From Lacinutrix venerupis (GTDB lineage Bacteria; Bacteroidota; Bacteroidia; Flavobacteriales; Flavobacteriaceae): a DNA stretch of 64,000 nt. The position numbers were made by a program, and so were the translations under genes. This document shows, piece by piece, positions 33,839 through 44,093 of this stretch. The stretch spans positions 62,001 through 126,000 of the forward strand of contig NZ_RCCH01000001.1 of NCBI RefSeq assembly GCF_003663945.1, written 5' to 3'. Every line of letters starts with the position of its first letter. Position 1 is the stretch's first letter. The notes under the pieces were generated by a model that ran no database searches, was not told the DNA's origin, and saw nothing but the letters and a program-made list of their open reading frames with translations.

Positions 33839-35194
33839 TTATTTTCTTTTGTTACGCTTGTTATAATTTTTATCACCGCGTGTTTTTGGCTTTTTGTATT
33901 TAGCTGCAATTTTAAATTTATAAGAACCGCCTAAATTTTCTTTAGAATTTTTTTCAGATTTTTCATGAAAAGCTGGTCCTGGAGCATCTTCATCTTTTTT
34001 GCGTTTATGCGGGTTGTTACGTTCTTTAATTTGTGGTCTTTCTTCCTCAATTAACTCTGTAGAAATTTCTACTTGAGCAGGTAACTCTTCAATATCTATA
34101 GTCATTTGCATTAAAGATTCAATATCTTCAATGGCGTGGTTATCTTTATCTGTAGTAAAAACATGAGAGTGTCCTTCACGTTCTGCACGACCAGTTCTAC
34201 CAATTCTGTGCATATAATTTTCAGGAAAATCTGGTGTATCAAAGTTAATAACATGAGATACATTGTCTATATCTAAACCACGTGCCATAACATCTGTAGC
34301 TACTAATATTCTATTAATACCTTCGCGAAACTGCTCGATACTTCGTAGTCTATAGTTTTGTGTTTTATTAGAGTGGATTACACAAAGCTCATCGTTATAA
34401 TCTTCTGCTAAAGCCTCAAAAAGGCGATCGGCCATTTTTTTGTAAGCAACAAAAATTAAAACTTTATTATAAGTTTCTTCGTCTTGAAGTAAATGCTTTA
34501 ATAAATTTAATTTTGTATAAAAATTAGGAACTTTATAGCGTGTTTGCTTTATGTTTTCTAAAGGAGTTCCAGAAGTTGCAATAGATACTTTTTGCGGAGA
34601 TTTAAAGAAATCTTTAATTAAATCGTCTACATCATTAGTCATAGTCGCAGAAAACATAATGTTTTGACGACGTTCTGGTAATAAATCGAAAATATTAATG
34701 AGTTGATGTCTAAACCCTAAGTCCAGCATAACATCGACTTCATCAATAATTAACTTTTGTATAGATTTTAATTGTAATACATGGCTTAAAGCTAAATCGT
34801 ATAAACGTCCAGGAGTTGCTACTAAAATATCAATACCTTGAGCAATAGCTTGCTTTTGTGTATTAATATTAGTACCTCCATAAACACCTAAAACTCGAGT
34901 ATTAATGTATTTTGTTAATTTTTCAATTTCATCTACTACTTGTACTACAAGTTCTCGCGTTGGAACTAAAACTAAAACTCTAGGATTATCTTGCTTAGAA
35001 AATGGTAAATTTTTAAGTACAGGAAGCATATAGGCAAACGTTTTACCAGTTCCTGTTTGTGCAATTCCAACCATATCTTTACCGCTGGCAACAACGTTAA
35101 AAGCTTCGGCTTGAATAGGAGTTGGCGTTGAAAAGCCTAAATCGTCAAGCGCATTATATAATGGTGTATTTAAGTTTAAATCTCTAAAAGTCAA
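33839..35194 (-). CDS. DEAD-box ATP-dependent RNA helicase (motif II DEVD)
   Basis: A 451-residue RNA helicase. Markers in order: Q motif, motif I AQTGTGKT, Ia PTRELVVQV, TPGRL, motif II DEVD (instead of DEAD), SATM, then HRIGRTGR, and a basic Lys/Arg-rich C-terminal tail (about 400-451) for RNA binding. TTG at 35192-35194 is chosen as start: it yields LTFRDLNLNTPLYNAL, where family members begin. The in-frame ATG at 35224 overlaps the -7 box CAAAATTA (35213-35220, TAATTTTG on the minus strand), so it would lie upstream of the transcript. It remodels ribosomal or mRNA structure. Head-to-tail with the aldose-epimerase-like gene upstream. Confidence 0.9.
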   Translation of the reverse strand: MTFRDLNLNTPLYNALDDLGFSTPTPIQAEAFNVVASGKDMVGIAQTGTGKTFAYMLPVLKNLPFSKQDNPRVLVLVPTRELVVQVVDEIEKLTKYINTRVLGVYGGTNINTQKQAIAQGIDILVATPGRLYDLALSHVLQLKSIQKLIIDEVDVMLDLGFRHQLINIFDLLPERRQNIMFSATMTNDVDDLIKDFFKSPQKVSIATSGTPLENIKQTRYKVPNFYTKLNLLKHLLQDEETYNKVLIFVAYKKMADRLFEALAEDYNDELCVIHSNKTQNYRLRSIEQFREGINRILVATDVMARGLDIDNVSHVINFDTPDFPENYMHRIGRTGRAEREGHSHVFTTDKDNHAIEDIESLMQMTIDIEELPAQVEISTELIEEERPQIKERNNPHKRKKDEDAPGPAFHEKSEKNSKENLGGSYKFKIAAKYKKPKTRGDKNYNKRNKRK

Positions 35195-35212
35195 AATGTA
35201 TAATTTAAGTGG

Positions 35213-35220
35213 CAAAATTA
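35213..35220 (-). promoter_or_regulatory. -7 box deciding the helicase start
   Basis: TAATTTTG on the minus strand matches TAnnTTTG. With a start of transcription 6-8 nt on, it precedes the TTG start by a short leader and overlaps the alternative ATG. Confidence 0.4.
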
Positions 35221-35235
35221 CCATTTATATTTTGT

Positions 35236-36126
35236 TTACCCTAAATGATGCTCATGTATTTGTATGCTATAATTTGCAGTAAAAGTTTCATTTTCAGGTA
35301 ATTTAATAATGCCTTCTTTTTCTTCTAGAATTTGTGTTGTGTTTTCAGAATCTGCTATGCCTAACCAAGGTTCTATACATACATAAGGAGCATTTGGTTT
35401 TGCCCAAATACCTAAATAGCTAAAATCTTTAAAACTTACATTAAGTATTTCGCCATGTAAATCGCTTACCAGCGCTACTTTTCTAGATTTTAAATCTTTA
35501 AAAATTAGAGCATCTTCATTAAATAAATTTGGTGTTAATTGTATACTATTTTTAGTGTTAAAAATAGGCTTTGTTTTGTTGGTAACTAATCCGCTTTGTA
35601 AATTAAGTATATAGGTTTTAGAGGTTTCTTGGGTTTCAAAAACCAAATTATAGTCTGAATAGTTTTCATCTTTATACAAAGGACATTTAAATGCTGGGTG
35701 TCCTCCAACCGAAAAATAGATAGTGTTATTGTCTAAGTTTTTTATACAATATTCAATATCTAAAACATTGTCAATTAAAGTGTAGATTATAATAAACTCA
35801 AATTTAAATGGATAAACTTTTAATAAATCGTCATTATATATTAAGCTAAAAACAAGGCTGTTTTCAGTTTGTTTTAAAAGTTTTATATTTTTATTGTTTC
35901 TTACAAAACCGTGTTTTTCTAAACTGTATGTTTTATTATCATACAAATAACTATCGTTTTTTAGAGCTCCAATAATTGGAAATAAATTTGGTGCATAACT
36001 ACCCCAAACATCTGGGTTTGCATTCCACATAAATTCATTATTATTTTTTACAGCAGCTATTTCGCAAAGTTCTGCACCTTTAGGTTTTACCTTAATTTTT
36101 AAAATACTATTAGATAATTCGAACAT
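35236..36126 (-). CDS. Aldose 1-epimerase family protein
   Basis: A 296-residue galactose-mutarotase-fold enzyme. The catalytic-type histidine lies in SVGGHPAFKCPLY and the acid in YVCIEPWLGIADSE, both in the family's positions. The family interconverts alpha and beta anomers of hexoses or their 6-phosphates (the LacX/YeaD subgroup includes uncharacterised members). No signal peptide, so cytoplasmic. It lies 41 nt before the helicase start and is divergent from pabB. Substrate unknown. Confidence 0.9.
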   Translation of the reverse strand: MFELSNSILKIKVKPKGAELCEIAAVKNNNEFMWNANPDVWGSYAPNLFPIIGALKNDSYLYDNKTYSLEKHGFVRNNKNIKLLKQTENSLVFSLIYNDDLLKVYPFKFEFIIIYTLIDNVLDIEYCIKNLDNNTIYFSVGGHPAFKCPLYKDENYSDYNLVFETQETSKTYILNLQSGLVTNKTKPIFNTKNSIQLTPNLFNEDALIFKDLKSRKVALVSDLHGEILNVSFKDFSYLGIWAKPNAPYVCIEPWLGIADSENTTQILEEKEGIIKLPENETFTANYSIQIHEHHLG

Positions 36127-36202
36127 AATTTTTGTATAATCTCATTACTAAATTAATCGTTTTTTTGTCAATTCTGCTTAACTTTACAAAACATTTTTTA
36201 GA

Positions 36203-37504
36203 TTGAGAACAATACAAAAACATAAACTAACTCATCCTGAGGCATTCAAGCAAAATCTATTGTCTTGGGCGCAACAATACGACGATGTAGTTTGGTTAGA
36301 CTCTAATAACCATAACCAAAAGTACTCTAATTACGATGCTGTTTTGGCGGTAGATGCTTTTACTGCTATACAAACAGATTATTATAATGCTTTCGATAAA
36401 TTAAAAGAATATTATACCACAACTAACGATTGGATATTTGGTTACTTAACTTATGATTTAAAAAATGATATTGAGGCTTTGCACTCAAATAATGACGATG
36501 GTTTAGCATTCCCAGATTTGTTTTTTTTTCAACCTAAAAAAGTGTTTTTTATTAAAGGAAGCACAGTTGAAATTCATTATTTAAAGGCTGTAGATGATGA
36601 GTTGGAAGATGATTTTAAGGCAATAAATTTTCAGGAAACAAAGTATGAGAATATATTAAATGATAGTGAGAACTCTATTAAAATAAAATTAAAAATCCAT
36701 AAGGACGAGTATTTTAATAAGGTAACACAAGTATTATCTCACATCCACAGAGGCGATATTTATGAAGCTAATTTTTGTCAAGAATTTTATGCAGAAGACT
36801 TTAAAATAGAACCTTTAGAAACTTACAATAAGCTTAATAAAATTTCAAATGCTCCATTTTCTACATTTTTAAAAGTTAGAGATAATTATTTACTATCTGC
36901 TTCTCCAGAACGGTACATTAAAAAAGAAGGTTGTAAAGTTATTTCTCAACCTATAAAAGGTACTGCCAAACGCGATAAAGATTATAAATTAGATGCCATT
37001 TTAAAAGAAAATTTGCTAAATAACGAAAAGGAAAGAAGCGAAAATATTATGATTGTAGATTTGGTTAGAAACGATCTTTCTCAAACAGCAACTAGAGGTA
37101 GTGTAAAAGTAGAAGAGTTGTGTAAAATATACAGTTTCGATCAAGTACATCAAATGATTTCTACAGTGGTATCGCAGGTTAAAGACAGTACAAACCCGAT
37201 AGATATTATTAAAACAACTTTTCCTATGGGAAGCATGACTGGTGCACCAAAAATTTCAGCTATGAAAATTATTGAAGAATTAGAGGAAACCAAACGTGGC
37301 TTATATTCTGGAAGTGTAGGTTATATTTCACCTCAAGGAGATTTCGATTTTAATGTTGTTATAAGAAGTATTTTGTATAACGAAACAAAGCAATATGTAT
37401 CGTATTCCGTTGGTGGAGCTATTACAGCAAAAAGCACTCCGTTAAGCGAATATGAAGAATGTTTAATTAAAGCAAAAGCCATGCGTGAGGTTTTAGAAAA
37501 TTAA
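36203..37504 (+). CDS. pabB: Aminodeoxychorismate synthase component I (PabB)
   Basis: A 433-residue chorismate-utilising enzyme that makes 4-amino-4-deoxychorismate for folate. It starts at TTG (36203): an in-frame TAA lies at 36179 and no ATG is nearby. The C-terminal catalytic domain carries [39 protein letters not shown] and [19 protein letters not shown]. The Lys in PIKGT is the hallmark of PabB; anthranilate synthase (TrpE) has Ala there. No pabA or pabC is adjacent. It is divergent from the aldose-epimerase-like gene and 89 nt before tilS. Confidence 0.93.
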   Translation: MRTIQKHKLTHPEAFKQNLLSWAQQYDDVVWLDSNNHNQKYSNYDAVLAVDAFTAIQTDYYNAFDKLKEYYTTTNDWIFGYLTYDLKNDIEALHSNNDDGLAFPDLFFFQPKKVFFIKGSTVEIHYLKAVDDELEDDFKAINFQETKYENILNDSENSIKIKLKIHKDEYFNKVTQVLSHIHRGDIYEANFCQEFYAEDFKIEPLETYNKLNKISNAPFSTFLKVRDNYLLSASPERYIKKEGCKVISQPIKGTAKRDKDYKLDAILKENLLNNEKERSENIMIVDLVRNDLSQTATRGSVKVEELCKIYSFDQVHQMISTVVSQVKDSTNPIDIIKTTFPMGSMTGAPKISAMKIIEELEETKRGLYSGSVGYISPQGDFDFNVVIRSILYNETKQYVSYSVGGAITAKSTPLSEYEECLIKAKAMREVLEN

Positions 37505-37593
37505 AAATAAGATTTAAAAAAGGTTAAATCTCACGAGTCTTAAAACCATCACAATTCGTTTTAAAAATTATTCAAAAAACGTACATTTACGGT

Positions 37594-38910
37594 GTGCAAA
37601 AACACTTTCAAAAATATTTAAACAATCATTTCAGTTTTCTAAAAGAAAAAAAAGTATTAATCGCCATTTCTGGAGGATTAGATAGTGTTGTGCTTACACA
37701 TTTATGTAAGGCAGAAAATTTAAACATCTCTTTAGCACATTGTAATTTTAACCTTCGAGATTTAGAAAGTAATGAAGATGAAGCCTTTGTTTTAAATTTA
37801 GCGCAAACATTAAATTTAGAGGTTTTTACTCAACATTTTAACACAACAAGCTACGCTCAAGAAAATAACTTGTCCATACAAATGGCAGCAAGAACTTTGC
37901 GCTATAATTGGTTTCAAGACTTGACAGAGCGTTTAAATTTCGATTATATTTTAACAGCGCATCATGCCGATGATAATTTAGAAACCTTTCTTATAAATTT
38001 AACAAGAGGAACAGGTTTGTCTGGTTTAACAGGTATTCCAGAAACTAATGGAAACATTGTAAGACCACTGTTAAAGTTTTCAAGAGAGCGTATAGAGAAT
38101 TTTGCAAAACAAGAAAATATTAAATGGAGAGAAGATAGTAGTAATGCTTCAACCAAATATTTAAGAAACAAATTACGACACGAAATTATTCCAAAATTAA
38201 AGGAAACAAATCCTAAATTGCTTCAAAATTTCGATAATACTTTAGAGCATTTAAAAGATGCTTCAAGTATTATAGAAAGTAGTGTTAATTCCGTTTTAAA
38301 ACAAGCCATAAGTAGCGCAGAGAATGGAGAGGTTGTTTACGAAATTTCAGAACTTAGTAAACTAAAAAACAAAAAAGCTTACTTAGTAGAAATCTTTAAA
38401 CCATATGGATTTACAGCTTTTAATGATATTGAAACTTTATTATCTGCACAAAGTGGGAAACAGATTTTTTCTGAAACACATAGGTTAATAAAAGACAGAA
38501 CACAAATAATTTTAACAGCATTACCTGTTCAACAAGACGATAAAATATTTACAATTACACAAGACGTTAAGGATATTACATTACAAAACGGTATTTTATT
38601 TTTTGATAAAGTAAAAGAAGTTAAAAAAGCGTTTAATAATGAAATATTTGTAGATGAAGAAACACTAACTTATCCGCTTACTGTACGAAAGTGGCAAGAT
38701 GGTGACTACTTTTATCCATTAGGAGGTAATGGAAAAAAGAAATTAAGTAAATACTTTAAAGATGAAAAACTATCTTTGTTAGATAAAGAAAAATGTTTTC
38801 TATTGTGTAATGCAAATAAAGTTGTTTGGGTTATAAATTATCGTGCAGATGAGCGTTTTAAAGTAACCGAAAACACTAAAAAAATATTAAAAATATCATT
38901 TAAAAAATGA
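37594..38910 (+). CDS. tilS: tRNA(Ile)-lysidine synthetase (TilS)
   Basis: A 438-residue enzyme that converts cytidine-34 of tRNA-Ile(CAU) to lysidine so it reads AUA. GTG start (37594). The PP-loop ATP-binding motif SGGLDSVVL is at about 26-34, a conserved HHADDNLET lies further on, and the C-terminal TilS domains (about 210-438) end VRKWQDGDYFYPLGGNGKKKL. Cytoplasmic. The stop overlaps the dsbD-type gene start by 4 nt (ATGA), so the two are translationally coupled. Length fits the family. Confidence 0.96.
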   Translation: MQKHFQKYLNNHFSFLKEKKVLIAISGGLDSVVLTHLCKAENLNISLAHCNFNLRDLESNEDEAFVLNLAQTLNLEVFTQHFNTTSYAQENNLSIQMAARTLRYNWFQDLTERLNFDYILTAHHADDNLETFLINLTRGTGLSGLTGIPETNGNIVRPLLKFSRERIENFAKQENIKWREDSSNASTKYLRNKLRHEIIPKLKETNPKLLQNFDNTLEHLKDASSIIESSVNSVLKQAISSAENGEVVYEISELSKLKNKKAYLVEIFKPYGFTAFNDIETLLSAQSGKQIFSETHRLIKDRTQIILTALPVQQDDKIFTITQDVKDITLQNGILFFDKVKEVKKAFNNEIFVDEETLTYPLTVRKWQDGDYFYPLGGNGKKKLSKYFKDEKLSLLDKEKCFLLCNANKVVWVINYRADERFKVTENTKKILKISFKK

Positions 38911-41270
38911 AGAAAATCTTAGCTTTTTTATTCGTAATATTTTCAATGCAAACCATGTTTGCTCAATTATTAGAGCCTGTAAAATGGAATGGTAAAGTTG
39001 AAAAACTATCAGAAAACGAATATAATTTAATTTACGAAGCAAAAATTGATGATCATTGGCATTTGTATTCTCAAAATTTACCAGAAGGAGGAGCAATACC
39101 AACAGAGTTTATTTACAATGAAAATCAATTATCAAAAGATTTTGAATTGTTAGGTAAAACAACAGAGAGTAAAAGTATTACAAAGTTTGATAAAGTCTTT
39201 GAAATGGATTTAACATTTTTTGACAATCAAGCTACATTTACTCAAAAAATAAAAGTTTTAAATCAAGATTTAACTAGTATAGAAGCAGAAATTAGTTATC
39301 AAGCCTGCGATGATGCAAAATGTATTTTTGAAAGTAAAGTTGTAGAATTTAAGCTTAAAGAAAATAAAAAACAAGAAAGTAAAATTTTAGATCCAGTAAA
39401 ATGGACATCGACTGCTTATTCTTTAGGGAATAATGAGTTTGAGATTGTTTACACAGCAGTTTTAGATAATAATTGGCATATATATTCTCAAAATAATAAG
39501 GATCCAATGGGTCCAATACCTACAGAATTTGAATTTAAAAACGATAATAAAGACTACAAGTTAATAGGAGAAGTAAAAGAATCTAAAAGTATTAAGAAGT
39601 TTGAAAAAGCTTTCGATATGGATGTAAAATACTTTTCTGGTGAAGCTACGTTTACACAAAGAATTAAAGTATTAAATTTAGACATTAAATCAATAAAAGC
39701 AGAAGTTTATTATCAAGCTTGCGATGACGAAAAATGTCTAGCTCCAGCGTTTTTCGATTTAGAAACAAGTTTAGCAAATGCAACACCAAAAGAAGCATCA
39801 CCTATAGAAACTACTTCAACAAATGGAGGTAATAAAGGTTTATGGAGTATCTTTTTTATAGCCTTTTTATCAGGCTTTGCTGCGCTGTTAACACCATGTG
39901 TTTTCCCAATGATACCTATGACGGTAAGCTTCTTTACCAAACAAAGTAAATCTAAAGCAGCAGGTATTAAAAACGCTATTATTTATGGGTTGTGCATAAT
40001 CGTAATTTATGTACTTTTAGGTAGTGCAGTAACAGGAATTTTTGGTGCAGATGCTTTAAATGCATTAGCTACAAATGTTTGGTTTAATATTATTTTCTTT
40101 ATTCTATTAGTAGTATTTGCGTTTTCATTTTTAGGAGCTTTTGAGATTATGTTGCCTAACTCTTGGGCAAATAAAGTAGATTCTCAAGCCAATAGAGGCG
40201 GCATGATTGGTATTTTCTTTATGGCTTTGGCCTTAGCAATTGTATCTTTTTCTTGTACAGGACCAATTGTAGGTACACTATTGGTAGAAGCTGCTTCAAA
40301 AGGAGGTTTAGCTCCAATTATTGGTATGCTTGGTTTTTCTTTAGCAATAGCATTACCTTTTGCTTTATTTGCAGCATTTCCAGGTTGGTTAAATTCTTTA
40401 CCAAAATCTGGAGGATGGTTAAATACAGTAAAAGTTGTATTAGGATTTTTAGAACTTGCATTAGCATTTAAATTTTTATCGCAAGCAGATTTAGTTTTAC
40501 AAATGCACCTGTTAGAACGAGAAGTATTTATAGCAATTTGGATTGCTATTTTTGGAACATTGGCACTTTATCTTTTTGGTAAAATTCAATTGCCACACGA
40601 TTCTCCATTAACACACATTTCTGTTGGTAGATTAAGTCTAGGATTAGTAGTATTATCTTTTACAATATATATGATTCCTGGTCTTTGGGGAGCACCATTA
40701 AATTTAATAAGTGCCTTTCCGCCACCTTTAGATTATAGTGAGTCTCCATACGGTGTTGGGTACTCTAAAACAGGTGGAGGCGTTGTAGGCTCTAATCATA
40801 GAGACTTGCCAGAAGGAGCTCATTTATTAGCTCCACACGATATTTTAGCATTTAACGATTACGATTTAGGTTTAGCTTATGCCAAAAAAGTAAACAAACC
40901 AGTAATGATTGATTTTACAGGTTGGGCTTGTGTAAATTGTAGAAAAATGGAACAAAATGTATGGCCGAAACCAGAAATTTTAAGTGCTCTAAAAAATGAT
41001 GTTGTTTTAATTTCTCTTTATGTGGATGATAAAAGGCCACTTGAAGACAACGAGGTAATAGACTCCAAACTTAGAGAAGGCAAAAAGCTAAAATATATAG
41101 GACAGAAATGGAGTGAATTTCAAACTATAAAGTACAAATCTAATACTCAACCGTATTATGTTTTAATGGATCATAAAGAAGAAAACCTAATAACTCCAGT
41201 TGCATATACTCCAGATGCAAACGAATACCTTAATTGGTTAAAAACAGGTATTTCAAATTTTAAAAATTAA
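38907..41270 (+). CDS. dsbD: DsbD-type thiol:disulfide interchange protein with doubled N-terminal domain
   Basis: An inner-membrane electron carrier of 787 residues that passes reducing power from cytoplasmic thioredoxin to the periplasm. Signal peptide 1-20. Two tandem N-terminal DsbD-alpha-like domains occupy about 21-150 and 161-288, each ending in a C-x4-C pair (QACDDAKC, Cys134/139; QACDDEKC, Cys272/277). The membrane domain (about 312-600, eight TMs) has cysteines in LLTPCVFPM and SFSCTGPIVG. The C-terminal thioredoxin domain has CVNC (675-678). One N-domain is usual; two are unusual. It overlaps tilS by 4 nt. Confidence 0.93.
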   Translation: MKKILAFLFVIFSMQTMFAQLLEPVKWNGKVEKLSENEYNLIYEAKIDDHWHLYSQNLPEGGAIPTEFIYNENQLSKDFELLGKTTESKSITKFDKVFEMDLTFFDNQATFTQKIKVLNQDLTSIEAEISYQACDDAKCIFESKVVEFKLKENKKQESKILDPVKWTSTAYSLGNNEFEIVYTAVLDNNWHIYSQNNKDPMGPIPTEFEFKNDNKDYKLIGEVKESKSIKKFEKAFDMDVKYFSGEATFTQRIKVLNLDIKSIKAEVYYQACDDEKCLAPAFFDLETSLANATPKEASPIETTSTNGGNKGLWSIFFIAFLSGFAALLTPCVFPMIPMTVSFFTKQSKSKAAGIKNAIIYGLCIIVIYVLLGSAVTGIFGADALNALATNVWFNIIFFILLVVFAFSFLGAFEIMLPNSWANKVDSQANRGGMIGIFFMALALAIVSFSCTGPIVGTLLVEAASKGGLAPIIGMLGFSLAIALPFALFAAFPGWLNSLPKSGGWLNTVKVVLGFLELALAFKFLSQADLVLQMHLLEREVFIAIWIAIFGTLALYLFGKIQLPHDSPLTHISVGRLSLGLVVLSFTIYMIPGLWGAPLNLISAFPPPLDYSESPYGVGYSKTGGGVVGSNHRDLPEGAHLLAPHDILAFNDYDLGLAYAKKVNKPVMIDFTGWACVNCRKMEQNVWPKPEILSALKNDVVLISLYVDDKRPLEDNEVIDSKLREGKKLKYIGQKWSEFQTIKYKSNTQPYYVLMDHKEENLITPVAYTPDANEYLNWLKTGISNFKN
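38967..39356 (+). repeat. DsbD-alpha-like domain, first copy
   Basis: Residues about 21-150, opening LLEPVKWNGKVEKL and ending at the QACDDAKC pair. It shares HWHLYSQN, IPTEF, ESKSI.KF.K.F.MD and ATFTQ.IKVLN with the second copy. Confidence 0.85.
39387..39770 (+). repeat. DsbD-alpha-like domain, second copy
   Basis: Residues about 161-288, opening LDPVKWTSTAYSL and containing NWHIYSQN, IPTEFEF, ESKSIKKFEKAFDMD, ATFTQRIKVLN and QACDDEKC. The identity is spread over the whole length, which indicates tandem duplication of the domain. Confidence 0.85.
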
Positions 41271-41314
41271 TTAAACTCTTGTAAAACCAAGAGTTTATAA
41301 AGACAAGTTTACAA

Positions 41315-41352
41315 AAAGGAATCTAAAAATATATAGTAGATTCCTTTTTTGC
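41315..41352 (+). terminator. Terminator of the tilS-dsbD operon
   Basis: AGGAATCT / AGATTCCT stem with a 13-nt loop, then TTTTTT, about 45 nt after the dsbD stop. Confidence 0.82.
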
Positions 41353-41386
41353 ATATTTAATATTTTAGTATAAACATTATAGTAAT

Positions 41387-43009
41387 ATGAAACTTCAAGG
41401 TAACATAGTAGATATACAAAAGCAGCGTATATATAAAGGTGAAATAATAATAGAAAGCGGAAAAATTGTTGCTATAACAGAAAAAAACCATAGCAATAAC
41501 AACTATATTTTACCAGGTTTTATAGATGCTCATATACATATAGAAAGCTCTATGTTGGTACCAAGTGAGTTTGCCAAACTTGCTGTGTGTCATGGAACTG
41601 TTTCAACAGTAAGTGATCCTCATGAAATAGTAAATGTACTTGGTGTTAAAGGTGTAGAATTTATGATTGATAACGGAAAGCAAACACCATTTAAGTTTAA
41701 TTTTGGAGCACCGTCTTGCGTTCCTGCAACTAGTTTTGAATCTGCTGGAGCTGTAATAGATAGTGAAGCTATAAAAACATTAATGGCAAATCCCGATATA
41801 AAATATCTTGCCGAAATGATGAATTATCCTGGAGTACTATTTGATGACGAAGAAGTACTTAAAAAAATAGCTTGGGCAAAACATAATAATAAACCTATTG
41901 ATGGTCATGCACCTGGACTAAGAGGAGACGATATTACTAAATACATTGCTGCAGGTATTTCTACAGATCATGAATGTTTTACTTATAACGAAGCCTTAGA
42001 AAAGCTTCAAAAAGGAATGAAAGTTATTATTCGCGAAGGAAGTGCTGCAAAAAACTTTAATGCTTTAATAGATTTATTACCAGAACATTTTGAAAATATG
42101 ATGTTTTGTAGTGACGATAAGCATCCAGACGATTTGCTTTTAGGTCACATTAATCAGTTATGCGCCAGAGCAGTTGCAAGAGGATTAGATGTTTTTAAGG
42201 TGCTACAAGTTGCATGTTTAAATCCTGTAAACCATTATAATTTAGATGTAGGTACTTTACAAATTGGAGATGACGCAGATTGTATTATTGTAGAAGATTT
42301 AAAACACTTTAAAACATTGCAAACCTATATTAATGGTGAGTTGGTTTACGACTTTGGTAAAGTAAATATTAAAGATGTCACTTTTAAAAATTTAAATAAT
42401 TTTAATTGTAATAAAAAAGAAGTTTCAGATTTTAGGTTTGAATCTTCAGCACAAAAAATTCGTGTAATAGAATGTAATGATGGAGAGTTAGTAACCAATG
42501 AGATTATTGCAGACAGTCTTATTAAAAACGGAAACTTAATCTCTAATACAGACAACGATGTTTTAAAAATGACGGTTGTAAACCGTTATAATAATGCAAA
42601 ACCAGCAATTGCTTTTATAAAAAACTTTGGATTAAAAGAAGGAGCAATAGCAAGTTCTGTTGGTCACGATTCACATAATATTATTGCAGTTGGAGTAGAT
42701 GATGCTTCCATTTGTAAAGCAGTAAATGCTATTGTTAACGCTAAAGGTGGAATATGTGCAATTAGCACTTCCAGAGAGAAAACTGTAGCGCTACCAGTTG
42801 CGGGAATAATGAGCGATAAAGATGGCGAAACTATTGGTAAACAGTATGCTCAACTCGATAAAATGGCAAAGCAAATGGGTAGTAAACTTAATGCACCTTA
42901 TATGTCATTATCTTTTATGGCTTTGTTGGTGATTCCTGCTTTAAAGTTGAGTGATAAAGGTTTATTTAACGGTAAAAATTTTAAGTTTACAAAACTAGAA
43001 GTAAGCTAA
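41387..43009 (+). CDS. ade: Adenine deaminase
   Basis: A 540-residue amidohydrolase that converts adenine to hypoxanthine and ammonia (purine salvage). Metal ligands are in [14 protein letters not shown]; later [10 protein letters not shown] and [12 protein letters not shown] carry further ligands and acids. The C-terminal half (about 390-540) is the adenine-deaminase-specific second part ([35 protein letters not shown]). Full length for the family. Cytoplasmic. The stop codon is immediately followed by the ATG of the YheT-type hydrolase, so the two are co-transcribed. Confidence 0.96.
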   Translation: MKLQGNIVDIQKQRIYKGEIIIESGKIVAITEKNHSNNNYILPGFIDAHIHIESSMLVPSEFAKLAVCHGTVSTVSDPHEIVNVLGVKGVEFMIDNGKQTPFKFNFGAPSCVPATSFESAGAVIDSEAIKTLMANPDIKYLAEMMNYPGVLFDDEEVLKKIAWAKHNNKPIDGHAPGLRGDDITKYIAAGISTDHECFTYNEALEKLQKGMKVIIREGSAAKNFNALIDLLPEHFENMMFCSDDKHPDDLLLGHINQLCARAVARGLDVFKVLQVACLNPVNHYNLDVGTLQIGDDADCIIVEDLKHFKTLQTYINGELVYDFGKVNIKDVTFKNLNNFNCNKKEVSDFRFESSAQKIRVIECNDGELVTNEIIADSLIKNGNLISNTDNDVLKMTVVNRYNNAKPAIAFIKNFGLKEGAIASSVGHDSHNIIAVGVDDASICKAVNAIVNAKGGICAISTSREKTVALPVAGIMSDKDGETIGKQYAQLDKMAKQMGSKLNAPYMSLSFMALLVIPALKLSDKGLFNGKNFKFTKLEVS

Positions 43010-43969
43010 ATGCCTATACTAAGCACAACATATAAGCCTAAATTTATATTTAGAAATGGACATATTTCTACTATATATTCTGGACTTTTAAGAAAAGTAG
43101 ATGGTATAACTCAAAAACGAGAACGAATTACATTACCAGATAACGATTTTTTAGACTTAGATTGGAGTTATGCAAAACAGAAAACAAACAAACTGTTAAT
43201 TGTTTTACACGGTTTAGAAGGAAATGCCCAACGCCATTATATGTTAGGCTCTGCTAAATTGGCAAATAAAAATAATATAGATGCTGTTTGTGTTAATTTT
43301 AGAGGTTGTAGTGGAGAAGTTAATACTAATTTTCAATCGTATCATTCTGGTAAAACCGATGATTTAGCTTCGGTAATAAAACATATAACACATCAATTTA
43401 ATTACGATACTATTTTTTTAAACGGTTTTAGTCTTGGTGGAAACGTAATATTAAAATACTTAGGAGAAAATAATCAAATTCCAAAAGCAGTAAAAGGAGC
43501 AGTTACGGTTTCAGTTCCTGTATATTTAAAAGGTTCTTTAAAGCGTTTAATGTCTAAAGAGAATTATTTTTATTCTAATAAATTTTTAAAAGATTTAAGG
43601 TATAAGCTAAAGGAAAAACACAAACTATTTCCAGAGAATATTAATGATGAAGATTTAAAATCTGTAAAAACGCTTCAGGATTTTGATGATATTTATACCT
43701 CAAGAGCGCATGGTTTTATTGATGCCTTCGATTATTATAAAAAATCGAGTAGTCTTCAATTTTTAAAAAACATAAAAACACCAACATTGTTAATTAATGC
43801 ACAAAATGATTCTTTCCTATCTAAAGAATGTTACCCAATAGAAGCTGCAAAAGAAAATAAATATTTACATTTAGAAATGCCTAAATATGGTGGGCACGTA
43901 GGATTTTATGACATTAACAATATTTATTACTCCGAAAAAAGAATGCTTGAGTTTATACGAGAATTATAA
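43010..43969 (+). CDS. YheT-type alpha/beta hydrolase
   Basis: A 319-residue alpha/beta-hydrolase of the YheT/ABHD1-3 group. Motifs: LHGLEGNAQRHYMLGSA (oxyanion), VNFRGCSGE, nucleophile elbow NGFSLGGNVILKYLGE, and C-terminal NAQNDSFL with the histidine in YGGHVGFYD. The group includes lipid/phospholipid hydrolases; substrate unknown. No signal peptide. Its ATG directly follows the ade stop with no gap. Transcription may end in the 124-nt gap before comM, where no strong hairpin is seen. Confidence 0.9.
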   Translation: MPILSTTYKPKFIFRNGHISTIYSGLLRKVDGITQKRERITLPDNDFLDLDWSYAKQKTNKLLIVLHGLEGNAQRHYMLGSAKLANKNNIDAVCVNFRGCSGEVNTNFQSYHSGKTDDLASVIKHITHQFNYDTIFLNGFSLGGNVILKYLGENNQIPKAVKGAVTVSVPVYLKGSLKRLMSKENYFYSNKFLKDLRYKLKEKHKLFPENINDEDLKSVKTLQDFDDIYTSRAHGFIDAFDYYKKSSSLQFLKNIKTPTLLINAQNDSFLSKECYPIEAAKENKYLHLEMPKYGGHVGFYDINNIYYSEKRMLEFIREL

Positions 43970-44093
43970 ATTTATATAGTACCTAAATTACTTTATTAAC
44001 AATTTAAAATAGTTGTAATTACTAGTTTAAATCTTTCAACTATAATAGATTGGAAGAATTTTCCTTACATTTAGTACCTAAACCAACCATTTT

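Noticed and set aside
41273-41296. Hairpin AAACTCTT...AAGAGTTT right after dsbD as terminator
   Set aside because: No T run follows and a better hairpin with T run lies at 41315-41352.
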